Positions 8,907 to 16,901 of a stretch of DNA of 64,000 nucleotides are shown in pieces. Positions within the stretch are counted from its first letter, which is position 1. The number at the start of each line of letters is the position of its first letter. The position numbers were made by a program, and so were the translations under genes. This stretch comes from Acuticoccus sp051016205. GTDB taxonomy: Bacteria > Pseudomonadota > Alphaproteobacteria > Rhizobiales > Amorphaceae. Under the pieces are notes generated by a model. It worked only from the letters and a program-made list of their open reading frames with translations, made no database searches and was not told where the DNA came from. Where the stretch lies: NCBI GenBank assembly GCA_051016205.1, contig CP136534.1, positions 3,906,001 through 3,970,000 on the forward strand, in the 5' to 3' direction.

Positions 8907-10436
8907 ATGGGACGATTCCAACGCGCACTCGGCGCCATAGCCTTGACCGCCAGCCTCGCCCTGACGGGCGTCTCCGCCCCTGCTTGGGCCCAAGACGACA
9001 CGCTCACCATCGCCTACAACGTGCCCCTGCCCTCGTGGGACCCGACCGTCGGCACCTCGGCGGTGAACCCCACCATTCAGGGCATCTACCGCTCCGTCTT
9101 CGATCAGTTCATCGGCCAGGACCCTGACCTTGAGTTCACCCCGGGCATTCTCACCGAATGGGGCTGGAACGAGGACAAGAGCCAGATCCGCATGGTGGTG
9201 CGCGAGGGAGTCACCTGGCACAACGGCGACCCATTGACCGCCGAAGACGTGGTCTGGTCCCTTGAGCGGGCGGGCAACGCCGACACAGGCAACCCCATCC
9301 AGTTCGTCTGGTCCAAGATCGGCAACTTTCAGATCGACGGCAACGTCATCACCGCCGACGTGAAGGAGTTCGAGCCCACACTCTTCAAATGGATGGCCTT
9401 CCTCACAGGCTACGTGCTGCCAAAGGACTATTACGAATCTGTCGGTGCGGAGGGTTTTGCCGCCAACCCCATCGGCTCAGGCCCCTACATGGTGGACGAG
9501 TTCGAGCGGAACGCCTTCGTTCGCCTCAAAGCCAACCCCGACTACTGGGGTGGCACGCCGGCCTATAGCCAAGTCATCATCAAATTCGTCCCCGATGCCA
9601 CCTCGCGCGTGGCGGAAGTGGAATCGGGCGCCTCGGACGTTGCCTTCGACATGCCTTATGAGGAGTTCGACCGTCTGAAGGAAAAAGACGGCCTGTCAGG
9701 CGTCACCACCCCAGTCTCCGACATCGCCATGATTTTCTTGAACGATGTGGAGCCCATGACCGACCCGAACGTGCGCAAGGCCGCCGCCATGGCGATCCCC
9801 AAGGACGTTCTGATCGAGCGGCTTTTGTCAGGCTACGGGGTTCCCATCGACACGCTCCAGGCGCCTGAATACGCAGCCTTCAACGCCGACACCCGCGTTC
9901 CCTACGACCCTGACGCGGCCGCTGCACTGCTTGCCGAGTCCGGCTACTCCACCGACAACCCTGTGCGCTTCACCATCCAAACCACCCGCGGCTTCAAGCC
10001 TAAGGACTTTGAGATGATCCAGGCCATCGTCGGCCTGTGGCGGCGGATCGGCATCGAGGCGGAGATCGAAGTCTACGAAATCGCCAAGCACTTTGAATTG
10101 CGTGCGGCCGATCAACTGGCCCCTGCCGCGTTCTACAATTGGGGCAATGCCATCGGCGACCCTGCCACCTCCACGGGTTTTGCCATGTTCGGCCCCTCCC
10201 CCCACTCGGTCTGGGACGGTCAGGACGTGATTGACGCCATCATTCCCCTGTGGGGCGAGGCGGATGAGGACAAGCGCATCGAAGGCTACAAGGCCGTGGA
10301 CAAGATGATTGCAGAGAACGCCTACGTGATCCCGCTCCTGCAATACGTGCAGCCCATCATCCACGCCGACCACGTGGACGTGACGCCCAATGTGTCGGGC
10401 GCTGTAATGCCCTTCCTCATGAAGCCCGCGTCCTAA
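8907..10436 (+). CDS. ABC transporter substrate-binding protein, oligopeptide/dipeptide family (SBP_bac_5)
   Basis: Encodes about 509 residues. I chose the ATG at 8907 over the one at 8886 because an AGGAGG box sits at 8896-8901, five bases before it. Residues 1-28 are a Sec signal peptide ending in APAWA|QD. The mature protein has the family pattern (PSWDP, NPTIQGIYRSVFD, WHNGDPLTAEDVVWSLER, GSGPYMVDEF). It should bind peptides or similar solutes in the periplasm and hand them to the permeases encoded at 10993-12841. It is the first gene of the operon running to 14564. Confidence 0.93.
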   Translation: MGRFQRALGAIALTASLALTGVSAPAWAQDDTLTIAYNVPLPSWDPTVGTSAVNPTIQGIYRSVFDQFIGQDPDLEFTPGILTEWGWNEDKSQIRMVVREGVTWHNGDPLTAEDVVWSLERAGNADTGNPIQFVWSKIGNFQIDGNVITADVKEFEPTLFKWMAFLTGYVLPKDYYESVGAEGFAANPIGSGPYMVDEFERNAFVRLKANPDYWGGTPAYSQVIIKFVPDATSRVAEVESGASDVAFDMPYEEFDRLKEKDGLSGVTTPVSDIAMIFLNDVEPMTDPNVRKAAAMAIPKDVLIERLLSGYGVPIDTLQAPEYAAFNADTRVPYDPDAAAALLAESGYSTDNPVRFTIQTTRGFKPKDFEMIQAIVGLWRRIGIEAEIEVYEIAKHFELRAADQLAPAAFYNWGNAIGDPATSTGFAMFGPSPHSVWDGQDVIDAIIPLWGEADEDKRIEGYKAVDKMIAENAYVIPLLQYVQPIIHADHVDVTPNVSGAVMPFLMKPAS

Positions 10437-10447
10437 GGGCCACAAAG

Positions 10448-10475
10448 GGCGCTGCGGGTTTTTCCCTGCAGCGCC
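10448..10475 (+). promoter_or_regulatory. Stem-loop directly after the binding-protein gene
   Basis: GGCGCTGCGGG, a TTTTT loop and CCCTGCAGCGCC form an 11-bp stem with one bulged T, starting 12 bases after the stop codon. Intercistronic hairpins in this position are known to raise binding-protein mRNA relative to permease mRNA; that role is inferred here. Confidence 0.6.
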
Positions 10476-10501
10476 ACCACCCCGAAAGGCGAGCGACACC
10501 T

Positions 10502-10741
10502 ATGGGCCACATCCCAAAAGAGGTTTGGCGCCGCGCCATCGTCACAGGGGCGATGATGGAAGGCCCCATCCTCGTCGCCGGCGCTGTCTATCTTGCCGGC
10601 ACGGGCCTTTACATGGACCCGATGGCCATCATCGCCGTCGTGGTCCTTGCTGGGGTCGCGGGTGCGGCTGCAGCGGGCTGGCACATTTTGAAGTACCGTG
10701 CAGCGGTCAAGAACGGCGGTTCTCAAGAGCCGCCCGCATGA
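10502..10741 (+). CDS. Small membrane protein, 79 aa, inside the dipeptide-type ABC operon
   Basis: Starts at an ATG after AGGCGAGCGACACCT and encodes two likely transmembrane helices (about residues 20-36 and 42-62) with a short Asp-containing loop between and a polar C-terminus (KYRAAVKNGGSQEPPA). I recognise no family. It sits between the binding protein and the first permease, co-directional, and is followed by another small two-helix protein, so it is probably co-translated with the transporter. It could be an accessory subunit or regulator of the permease; this is only inferred from position. Confidence 0.7.
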   Translation: MGHIPKEVWRRAIVTGAMMEGPILVAGAVYLAGTGLYMDPMAIIAVVVLAGVAGAAAAGWHILKYRAAVKNGGSQEPPA

Positions 10742-10770
10742 GCGCGACCACGCGCTGAGGAGCGTTGCCA

Positions 10771-10983
10771 ATGCCCCCGTCCACACGCCGTGCAGCGCTG
10801 CTTGCAACGCGCATTGCCTTCCCCTTCATCATCGTCAGTTCGCTGTGGCTCTTGTTCTCGGGCGACTACAAGGACCCTGCCAACACGGTCCTTTTGTTCG
10901 GCGGATCGCTGTTTCTGGGCTTTGTGGCATTCATCGTCCTGCGCGTCCTTTACAAGCGCATGGACAATCCAGGACCGGACTAG
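10771..10983 (+). CDS. Small membrane protein, 70 aa, inside the dipeptide-type ABC operon
   Basis: I take ATG 10771, preceded by TGAGGAG at 10756-10762; an in-frame TTG at 10765 lies too close to that box. Two hydrophobic segments (about residues 7-27 and 34-55) flank a GDYKDPAN loop, and the C-terminus is LYKRMDNPGPD. No family recognised. It ends nine bases before the DppB-like permease. Being paired with the preceding two-helix protein suggests a small heteromeric membrane accessory module. Confidence 0.7.
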   Translation: MPPSTRRAALLATRIAFPFIIVSSLWLLFSGDYKDPANTVLLFGGSLFLGFVAFIVLRVLYKRMDNPGPD

Positions 10984-10992
10984 ACGCTCTAG

Positions 10993-11994
10993 ATGGCCGC
11001 CTTCGCCATTCGCCTGTTGACCACCCTCGTCACGCTGTTCGGCGTGGCTGTGGTGGTCTTCGTGGTGATCAGAATTGCCCCTGGCGACCCCATCGCCATG
11101 ATGCTCCCCCCAGGGGCATCGGATGAGGACATTGCGCGCCTGCGCGCCCTTTACGGGCTCGACAAATCCATCGTGGAACAGTTCTTCGTCTGGCTGGGAA
11201 ATGTGGTTCAGGGCGACTTCGGCACCTCCATCTCGCTGCGGGAGGATGTGGCGACCGTTGTCCTGTCGCGCCTGCCGGCAACGCTGGAACTTAGCCTCCT
11301 TGCCCTTCTCATCGCCGTTGTGTTGGGCGGGTCGGCGGCCCTCCTTGCCGCGCGCTATCGCGATACCGCAACCGAGGCGACGGTGGACGTTGCCAACGGC
11401 GTTGCCCTTTCCATCCCGGACTTTTTGTGGGGGCTGACATTCATCCTCCTGTTCGGCGTCGCCTTTCCCATCTTCGAGATTTCGGGCCGTGTCTCACCGC
11501 GTCTCGACCTCCCCTTCACCACGCAGTTCTACCTCATCGAATCGGTGGTGCGCCTGCGGCTCGACCTTCTGGCCAACATCTTGTCTCACATGATCATGCC
11601 TGCGGTGGCCCTTGCGCTGCCCCTTGCGGCGGTGATCGCACAGCTTCTGAAAACCTCACTGAAAGAGACGATGACGCAGGACTATGTGCTGCTTGCCCGC
11701 ACCCGCGGCTTTTCCCAAACCACCGTCCTTATCCGCGAGGCTCTGAAGAACGCCGTCCTTCCCACACTCACCCTTGTGGGGGTGCAGTTCACCTTCCTGA
11801 TCGGCGGCACAGTCATCATCGAGCGGCTGTTTTCCTACGAAGGGCTCGGCAACCTTGCCATCGACGCTGTCATCAACCGTGACCTTCCTCTGATCCAGGG
11901 AATCGTCATCCTGTTCGCCGTCCTCTTCGTGGCCATCAACCTTTTCGTGGACCTCATGTACGCGCTCTTGAACCCGAGGCTGCGCCGTGGCTGA
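10993..11994 (+). CDS. ABC transporter permease, DppB/OppB type
   Basis: Encodes 333 residues with the typical N-terminal helix, a periplasmic segment (PGDPIAMMLPPGASDEDIARL), and a BPD_transp_1 core with about six transmembrane helices. The EAA-type cytoplasmic loop is recognisable around DYVLLARTRGFSQTTVLIREA. It forms the heterodimeric channel with the product of the next gene, whose GTG start overlaps this stop by eight bases. Confidence 0.93.
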   Translation: MAAFAIRLLTTLVTLFGVAVVVFVVIRIAPGDPIAMMLPPGASDEDIARLRALYGLDKSIVEQFFVWLGNVVQGDFGTSISLREDVATVVLSRLPATLELSLLALLIAVVLGGSAALLAARYRDTATEATVDVANGVALSIPDFLWGLTFILLFGVAFPIFEISGRVSPRLDLPFTTQFYLIESVVRLRLDLLANILSHMIMPAVALALPLAAVIAQLLKTSLKETMTQDYVLLARTRGFSQTTVLIREALKNAVLPTLTLVGVQFTFLIGGTVIIERLFSYEGLGNLAIDAVINRDLPLIQGIVILFAVLFVAINLFVDLMYALLNPRLRRG

Positions 11995-12841
11995 GGCAAC
12001 GCTGCGCGCGCGCACCCGCCGCCCCGCACCACGCCTTTGGATCGCAGGGGCCTGGCTCGCCGTGGTGGTGATCAGCGCGCTTTTCGCGCCACTGATTGCC
12101 CCCCACGATCCTCTCGCCCAGGACCTTTTCCTCACCCGCATGCCCCCTTTCTGGATGGATGGGGCGGAGGCGGGCTACTGGCTCGGCACCGACAGCCTGG
12201 GGCGCGACGTTCTCTCCCGGCTGATCTACGGGGCGCAGATCGCGCTCCTGGTCGCCTTCGTGGCGGGTTCTGCGGCGTGCGTTCTGGGCGCCACCCTCGG
12301 TCTCCTGGCAGGCTATTTCGGCGGGTGGACGGACCGCGTCATCTCCCGCCTGGTGGACATTTGGATGGCCTTTCCGCCGGTCCTTTTCGCCATCCTCCTC
12401 GTTGCCGTCCTCGGCACAGGCTTGATGTCGGTCATCATCGCCATTGCCGTCATCGACTGGACGCGGTTTTGCCGTGTGGTGCGGGCCGAAGCCATGCAGC
12501 AAAGGGCGATGGAGTACGTGCAATCGGCTGAAGTGGCAGGCTTTTCCCGCTGGCGCACACTGTTCGGCGAGGTGCTGCCCAACGTCCTTCCCGCCATCGT
12601 GGTCCTGTTGTCGCTGGAGATGGGGATTGCCGTCATCGTCGAGGCGATCTTATCTTTCGTGAACCTTTCCATCTCTTCCGACGATCCCACCTGGGGCGGA
12701 ATGATCGCAGAGGGACGCACCGCCATCTACCAGGCCTGGTGGGTGCTGGTGTTTCCTCTTGTGGCGCTGTTCCTGACCGTCCTTGCCTTCAGCCAGTTTG
12801 GCGAAGGACTGAAGAACCGCTTCGACCCGGTGCTGCGATGA
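11987..12841 (+). CDS. ABC transporter permease, DppC/OppC type
   Basis: Encodes 284 residues from a GTG overlapping the upstream stop. It has the N-terminal OppC segment (LWIAGAWLAVVVISALFAPLIAP), the LGTDSLGRDVLSRLIYGAQ signature and the EAA loop (EYVQSAEVAGFSRWRTLFGEVLPN). It is the partner of the DppB-like permease. Its stop overlaps the start of the first ATPase (ATGA at 12838-12841), so translation is probably coupled. Confidence 0.93.
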   Translation: MAEATLRARTRRPAPRLWIAGAWLAVVVISALFAPLIAPHDPLAQDLFLTRMPPFWMDGAEAGYWLGTDSLGRDVLSRLIYGAQIALLVAFVAGSAACVLGATLGLLAGYFGGWTDRVISRLVDIWMAFPPVLFAILLVAVLGTGLMSVIIAIAVIDWTRFCRVVRAEAMQQRAMEYVQSAEVAGFSRWRTLFGEVLPNVLPAIVVLLSLEMGIAVIVEAILSFVNLSISSDDPTWGGMIAEGRTAIYQAWWVLVFPLVALFLTVLAFSQFGEGLKNRFDPVLR

Positions 12842-13713
12842 GCCATCTTACCATCGAGCACCTCTCCGTCGCCCTTGAGGGAGACCGCACGAAGCGCCTC
12901 CTGCGCGACGTGTCGCTGACCGTGGTACCCGGTGAAGTCCACGGGCTCGTGGGCGAATCAGGCGCGGGCAAGTCGATGATCGGCAAAACCATTTTTGGGA
13001 TCCTGCCCCGCGCCGCCAAGGTTTTGGAGGGCCGTGTGGAGGTGGCTGGCCACGACCTTCTCAACCTCCCCCGCACCACGCGCCGCCGCGTTGTGGGGGG
13101 CGAGATGGCCCTCATCCCCCAAGACCCTTTGACGGCGCTGAACCCCTCCCGCCGCATCCAAGCGCAGATGACGGACCGCCTGACCAAAATCCTAGGCCAC
13201 CCCCGCGCCGAAGCACGCGACCGCGCCGAGAGCCTTTTGGAAGAGGTGGAAATTCGCGATCCTGCCCGCGTCCTGCGCAGCTATCCTCATGAGCTTTCAG
13301 GCGGTATGCGCCAGCGCGTCCTGATCGCAGAAGCCTTTGCCGCCGAACCGAAGCTGATCGTCGCGGACGAGCCCACCACCGCCCTCGACGTCACCGTCCA
13401 GCGGAAAATCTTGTCCCTGATTGCCGCCATGCAGGCCCGCCACGGGGCAGCGCTGTTGTTCGTCACCCACGACCTTGGCGTGGTGGCAAAGGTCTGCCAG
13501 AGGGTCAGCGTTCTTTACGCCGGCAAAGTGGTGGAGGCAGCCGACACGGCATCGATCCTGGAAAACCCGCAATCGCCCTACACACGGGCCCTTCTTGCCG
13601 CCTCCCCGCGATACGATCGGCCGGAGCAGGAGTTGATCCCCGTCGATCCTGCCGTGATTGCCCACATGCGCGCCGACATCGAGGACGCTGACAGGCGGTA
13701 TCTGTCCCGATGA
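12838..13713 (+). CDS. ABC transporter ATP-binding protein, DppD/OppD type
   Basis: Encodes 291 residues from the ATG at 12838; the longer reading frame upstream is only the overlap with the permease. The Walker A is GESGAGKS, the signature LSGGMRQRVLIAEA, and the Walker B is followed by DEPTTALDVT. The C-terminal region after about residue 235 corresponds to the oligopeptide-ATPase extension but lacks an obvious Cys cluster for an Fe-S site, which some members have. It drives the transporter together with the next gene. Confidence 0.92.
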   Translation: MSHLTIEHLSVALEGDRTKRLLRDVSLTVVPGEVHGLVGESGAGKSMIGKTIFGILPRAAKVLEGRVEVAGHDLLNLPRTTRRRVVGGEMALIPQDPLTALNPSRRIQAQMTDRLTKILGHPRAEARDRAESLLEEVEIRDPARVLRSYPHELSGGMRQRVLIAEAFAAEPKLIVADEPTTALDVTVQRKILSLIAAMQARHGAALLFVTHDLGVVAKVCQRVSVLYAGKVVEAADTASILENPQSPYTRALLAASPRYDRPEQELIPVDPAVIAHMRADIEDADRRYLSR

Positions 13714-14564
13714 CGGCCCTGTTCACCGCCACAAACCTCTCCCTGTCGCTGCCTGACCTCAATGCCAAGCGCCCGTTGCGGCCGGCGCCACAGGTCCACA
13801 TCCTGAAGGGTCTCGACTTCACCATCGAGGAAGGCGCGTGCGTTGGCATTGTGGGCGAATCGGGCTCGGGAAAATCCACACTCGGCCGCACCCTTGTGCG
13901 TCTTTATGAGCCGACCGCGGGCACGCTCGCCTTCGCGGGCACCGACATCACCCACATGAGCCAGGACGCGCTGCGCCCCTTGCGGCGTGACCTGCAAGTA
14001 ATTTTCCAGGACCCGTCGAGCTCCCTCAACCCACGCCGCACGGTGGGCGCCATTATCGCCGCCCCGTTACACCTGCACGGCTTTGCCGATGTGAAGGACC
14101 GCGTGGCGACGGCGCTCGACCAGGTGGGCCTGCCCAAGGGGGTGGCAGCGCGTTACCCGCACGAACTTTCAGGCGGCCAGCGCCAAAGGGTGGGCATTGC
14201 CCGCGCCGTTGCCTTGTCGCCGCGCTTCATCTTTGCCGATGAGATCGTCTCCGGCCTCGACACGTCCACACAGGCACAGGTCCTCGCCCTGATCGAGGGC
14301 CTCAGGGCTCGCCTCAACCTCACTATCGCCTTCGTCAGCCACGACCTGTCGGTGGTCCACCACCTGTGCGACAGCCTCATGGTGATGTCTGCTGGCCAGA
14401 TTGTCGAAACAGGCACCACCGAGGCCGTCTTCGCCAACCCGCAACACCCCCACACCAAGGACTTGAAGGCCGCCATCCCCCTCCCGGAGATCGAACCCGG
14501 CTGGTTGGAGCCCACATCCGGTACCCAAGACGCACGTGCAACGATCCCGCTACGCAACCAATAA
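13710..14564 (+). CDS. ABC transporter ATP-binding protein, DppF/OppF type
   Basis: Encodes 284 residues, with ATGA overlap to the preceding ATPase. The Walker A is GESGSGKST, the signature LSGGQRQRVGIARA, and Q-loop sequence IFQDPSSSLNPR is typical of OppF/DppF. It completes a five-component uptake system. It is the last gene of the operon; the next gene is convergent. Confidence 0.92.
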   Translation: MTALFTATNLSLSLPDLNAKRPLRPAPQVHILKGLDFTIEEGACVGIVGESGSGKSTLGRTLVRLYEPTAGTLAFAGTDITHMSQDALRPLRRDLQVIFQDPSSSLNPRRTVGAIIAAPLHLHGFADVKDRVATALDQVGLPKGVAARYPHELSGGQRQRVGIARAVALSPRFIFADEIVSGLDTSTQAQVLALIEGLRARLNLTIAFVSHDLSVVHHLCDSLMVMSAGQIVETGTTEAVFANPQHPHTKDLKAAIPLPEIEPGWLEPTSGTQDARATIPLRNQ

Positions 14565-14728
14565 GGCACCAACGCGCAACACGCCCCCTCTCACCTTCCT
14601 TTGGTGAGATGGAAGGCCGACTTCCTTCGGAGCCGACTACACTTCAGCCCCCGCGGAGGAGGCTTGGCACGGCCCCACTATCGTCGACGGGTGGCGCCGA
14701 GCATTGATTGAGGCGTGGCGCAAATCCT

Positions 14729-14842
14729 AGGGCGCTTTCCGACCGAATGGAATCATTCGGTCGAAGAGAAATCGCCCCAGATTCAGACTCTTAAGCGGTC
14801 TCGTCTTTTTCGTCATGATGCCATTCCAACCGAAACCGCTCT
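14729..14842. repeat. Imperfect inverted-repeat intergenic element (about 114 bp) with an internal perfect hairpin
   Basis: The left arm 14729-14754 and the reverse complement of the right arm 14817-14842 match at 19 of 26 positions. Inside the left arm lies a perfect 10-bp hairpin at 14740-14763 (CGACCGAATG, loop GAAT, CATTCGGTCG). The element fills the gap between two convergent operons and overlaps the last two bases of the permease stop codon. It resembles REP/MITE-like intergenic repeats of alphaproteobacteria; copy number in the genome is unknown to me. Confidence 0.55.
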
Positions 14843-15515
14843 AATGCCCCTGCCCCCGCTTGGATCGCTTCTCCAAGTAAGACACCAGGCGGACCGCCGG
14901 CCAAAGGATGATGAAATAGATGATGGCCGCGGCGATGAGGGGCGACGGGTTGGCCGTCAGCGCCTGGGCATCCTGGGCCTGCTTCAAAAGGTCAGGCATT
15001 GCCACGACCGAGGCAAGGCTGGTGTCCTTGGCAATGGCAACGCAGTTGGACGTCTGCGGCGGGATCGCCACCCGCACCGCCTGGGGCAGAACCACCTTCC
15101 AGAGCGTGACACGGAACGGCAGCCCCAGCGCGTCGGCGGCCTCGAACTGGCCCTTGGGCAAGCTCTCGATCCCTGCGCGGAACACCTCCGCCGTGAAGGC
15201 GGCCAGCACCATCGACAAGCCAAGACAAGCTGAGAAGAACGCCGACAGGCGGATCCCAACAAACGGCAGCGCGTAGTAGATCACCACAAGGATGACGAGG
15301 ATCGGGACGGCCCGAAACACGTCGATCAAAAACACCGTCACCCAGCGCACAGGCTTTGGTCCGTAAAGGCGCGCCAGGCACCAGATGACCCCGACGAGGA
15401 CACCCGTGGTGATGGAAACGGTTGAAAGGTAGAAGGTGTTGACGAGACCCCGCCCCAGCATGGGCAGGGTCCGCATCATAACCTCGACATTGAAGAAGGT
15501 GTCGAGAAGGCCCAC
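14841..15515 (-). CDS. Polar amino-acid ABC transporter permease (HisM/GlnP type)
   Basis: Encodes 224 residues from a GTG start three bases after the stop of the binding-protein gene. The hydrophobic pattern and the EAA loop (ESLPKGQFEAADALGLPFRV) are those of the His/Glu/Gln permease family, normally about 220 residues. It probably works with the binding protein at 15519-16295. A second permease may be absent because homodimers are common in this family, but no ATPase gene follows; the next genes are convergent. Confidence 0.9.
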   Translation of the reverse strand: MGLLDTFFNVEVMMRTLPMLGRGLVNTFYLSTVSITTGVLVGVIWCLARLYGPKPVRWVTVFLIDVFRAVPILVILVVIYYALPFVGIRLSAFFSACLGLSMVLAAFTAEVFRAGIESLPKGQFEAADALGLPFRVTLWKVVLPQAVRVAIPPQTSNCVAIAKDTSLASVVAMPDLLKQAQDAQALTANPSPLIAAAIIYFIILWPAVRLVSYLEKRSKRGQGH

Positions 15516-15518
15516 GCG

Positions 15519-16295
15519 CTACTCGGCCTTGGGAAGCTCCAGAACCGTGACGGTGCTGGTGCCGGCATCGGGGGCAACGCCAAGGTGCTTTTCATAGATG
15601 GCGGCAAGGGTGCCGTCTTCCTTCAACGCAGAGATGGCGGTATTCACCTTGTCGGTCCAGTCCGAGTTCTTGCCGAGCATAATGCCGTAGCGGTCGCCTG
15701 AGCGGATGCGTCCTGCCACCTCAAGGTCGACCATTTGCTGGAAGGCAAATTGAAGGCCCGTCACATCGGAAATGGCGGCCACCACACGGCCGTTCTGCAC
15801 ATCTAGGAGAAGCTGGGGGTAGGCGTCGTAGCCGCGGATGGCCTCAATCCCCATCGCGTCCTTGTTCTCCTGCGCCCACGTCTCTCCTGTGGAGGAGGAC
15901 AGGACACCCACGGTCTCGCCCTTCAACCCTTCCACACCGGTGATGCCTGAGTCCTTACGCACGCCGATGCCAAGGTCGGCGTCGTAGTAGCCTTGGGTAA
16001 AGTCCTGGTTCTTCAGCCGCTCGTTGGTGATGGTGATGGAGGAGATCGCCATATCGATCCGGCCCGATGCGGTGGCTGCAAACAGCGCCTGAAAGCCCAG
16101 ATCCTGGAAGGTGACGTCAGCGCCAAGCTTTTCGGCAATGGCGTTCACAAGGTCCACCTCGAAGCCGACGAAGGTGCCGTCTTCCTGCTTCACCTCCCAA
16201 GGCGGGTTGGCCGGATAGGCGCCGACGGTCAGCGTTTCGGCCTGTGCGGCGGTGGCAAGGCCAAGGCTTAAAGCGGCGGCCAGAAGAAATTTCAT
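15519..16295 (-). CDS. Polar amino-acid ABC transporter substrate-binding protein (SBP_bac_3)
   Basis: Encodes 258 residues. A signal peptide (residues 1-19, ending ATAAQA|ET) is followed by a periplasmic binding fold: VGAYPANPPWEVK, GTFVGFEVDLVNAIAEKL, and the conserved DMAISSITITNERLK. Substrate is probably an amino acid. Directly upstream of the permease gene on the same strand, so the pair is an operon. Confidence 0.92.
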   Translation of the reverse strand: MKFLLAAALSLGLATAAQAETLTVGAYPANPPWEVKQEDGTFVGFEVDLVNAIAEKLGADVTFQDLGFQALFAATASGRIDMAISSITITNERLKNQDFTQGYYDADLGIGVRKDSGITGVEGLKGETVGVLSSSTGETWAQENKDAMGIEAIRGYDAYPQLLLDVQNGRVVAAISDVTGLQFAFQQMVDLEVAGRIRSGDRYGIMLGKNSDWTDKVNTAISALKEDGTLAAIYEKHLGVAPDAGTSTVTVLELPKAE

Positions 16296-16377
16296 GGTGC
16301 AACTCCCCGTATTGATTATGCGGCAGCCATCGCACCGGCGTGGCCGCCCTCACCTAGTCATACCCGGCCAGGGCGGG

Positions 16378-16409
16378 TGATCAATCGGGATCGTATGATC
16401 GTTTGATCA
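16378..16409. promoter_or_regulatory. Nested palindrome upstream of the amino-acid transporter genes (operator candidate)
   Basis: TGATCAA at 16378-16384 and TTGATCA at 16403-16409 form an inverted repeat, with GATC-GTAT-GATC between them. It lies 83 to 114 bases upstream of the binding-protein start and downstream of the acetyltransferase gene. The regulator is unknown. Confidence 0.4.
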
Positions 16410-16439
16410 AAACCCTCATTCCGCGCTCCAGCCGGTGGT

Positions 16440-16895
16440 TCAGAGCATCTGCTTCAATCCGGCATGGCTGTGCTCGAAGCCGATACGCTCGTAAAACCCG
16501 ATGGCGCGGGTGCGGGTGCGGTCGCTTGTGAGCTGTACCATACCGCAGCCGGCCGCACGGGCGATCTCAACGCAATGGTCGATCAACGCTGCCCCTGCAC
16601 CAGAGCCCCTCAGGTGCGAGGCAACGCGCACACTCTCGATAATGCTGCGCCGCATCCCCTGACGGCTGAGCCCATAAAGAACCGTGATCTGCGCGCACGC
16701 CACCACAGCGCCGTCTGCCTCTCCCACAATCAGCCTGTCGTGGGGGTTGGCGTCGATGGTGCGAAAGGCGTCCAGGTAGACGGGGTCAGGCGGGTCACTC
16801 ACCCTCTCGCGCTCAGCGCCCAACCGATCATCGGCCAGAAGCGCGACGATGGCCGCCACGTCCCCTTCCACCGCTTCACGAAATGTCAGTGTCAT
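16440..16895 (-). CDS. GNAT-family N-acetyltransferase
   Basis: Encodes 151 residues. The acetyl-CoA binding motif is HLRGSGAGAALIDHCVEIAR, followed by the C-terminal motif ARAAGCGMVQLTSDRTRTRA and IGFYERIGFEHSH, as in small GNAT enzymes. The acceptor is unknown. It starts six bases after the aminotransferase stop, so both are probably in one transcript and may act on the same amine. Confidence 0.88.
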   Translation of the reverse strand: MTLTFREAVEGDVAAIVALLADDRLGAERERVSDPPDPVYLDAFRTIDANPHDRLIVGEADGAVVACAQITVLYGLSRQGMRRSIIESVRVASHLRGSGAGAALIDHCVEIARAAGCGMVQLTSDRTRTRAIGFYERIGFEHSHAGLKQML

Positions 16896-16901
16896 GGGGG
16901 G

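Noticed and set aside
14715..15233. Plus-strand frame of 172 codons across the repeat element and the permease
   Set aside because: It is opposite a clear permease gene and has no motif; the first part crosses an intergenic inverted repeat.
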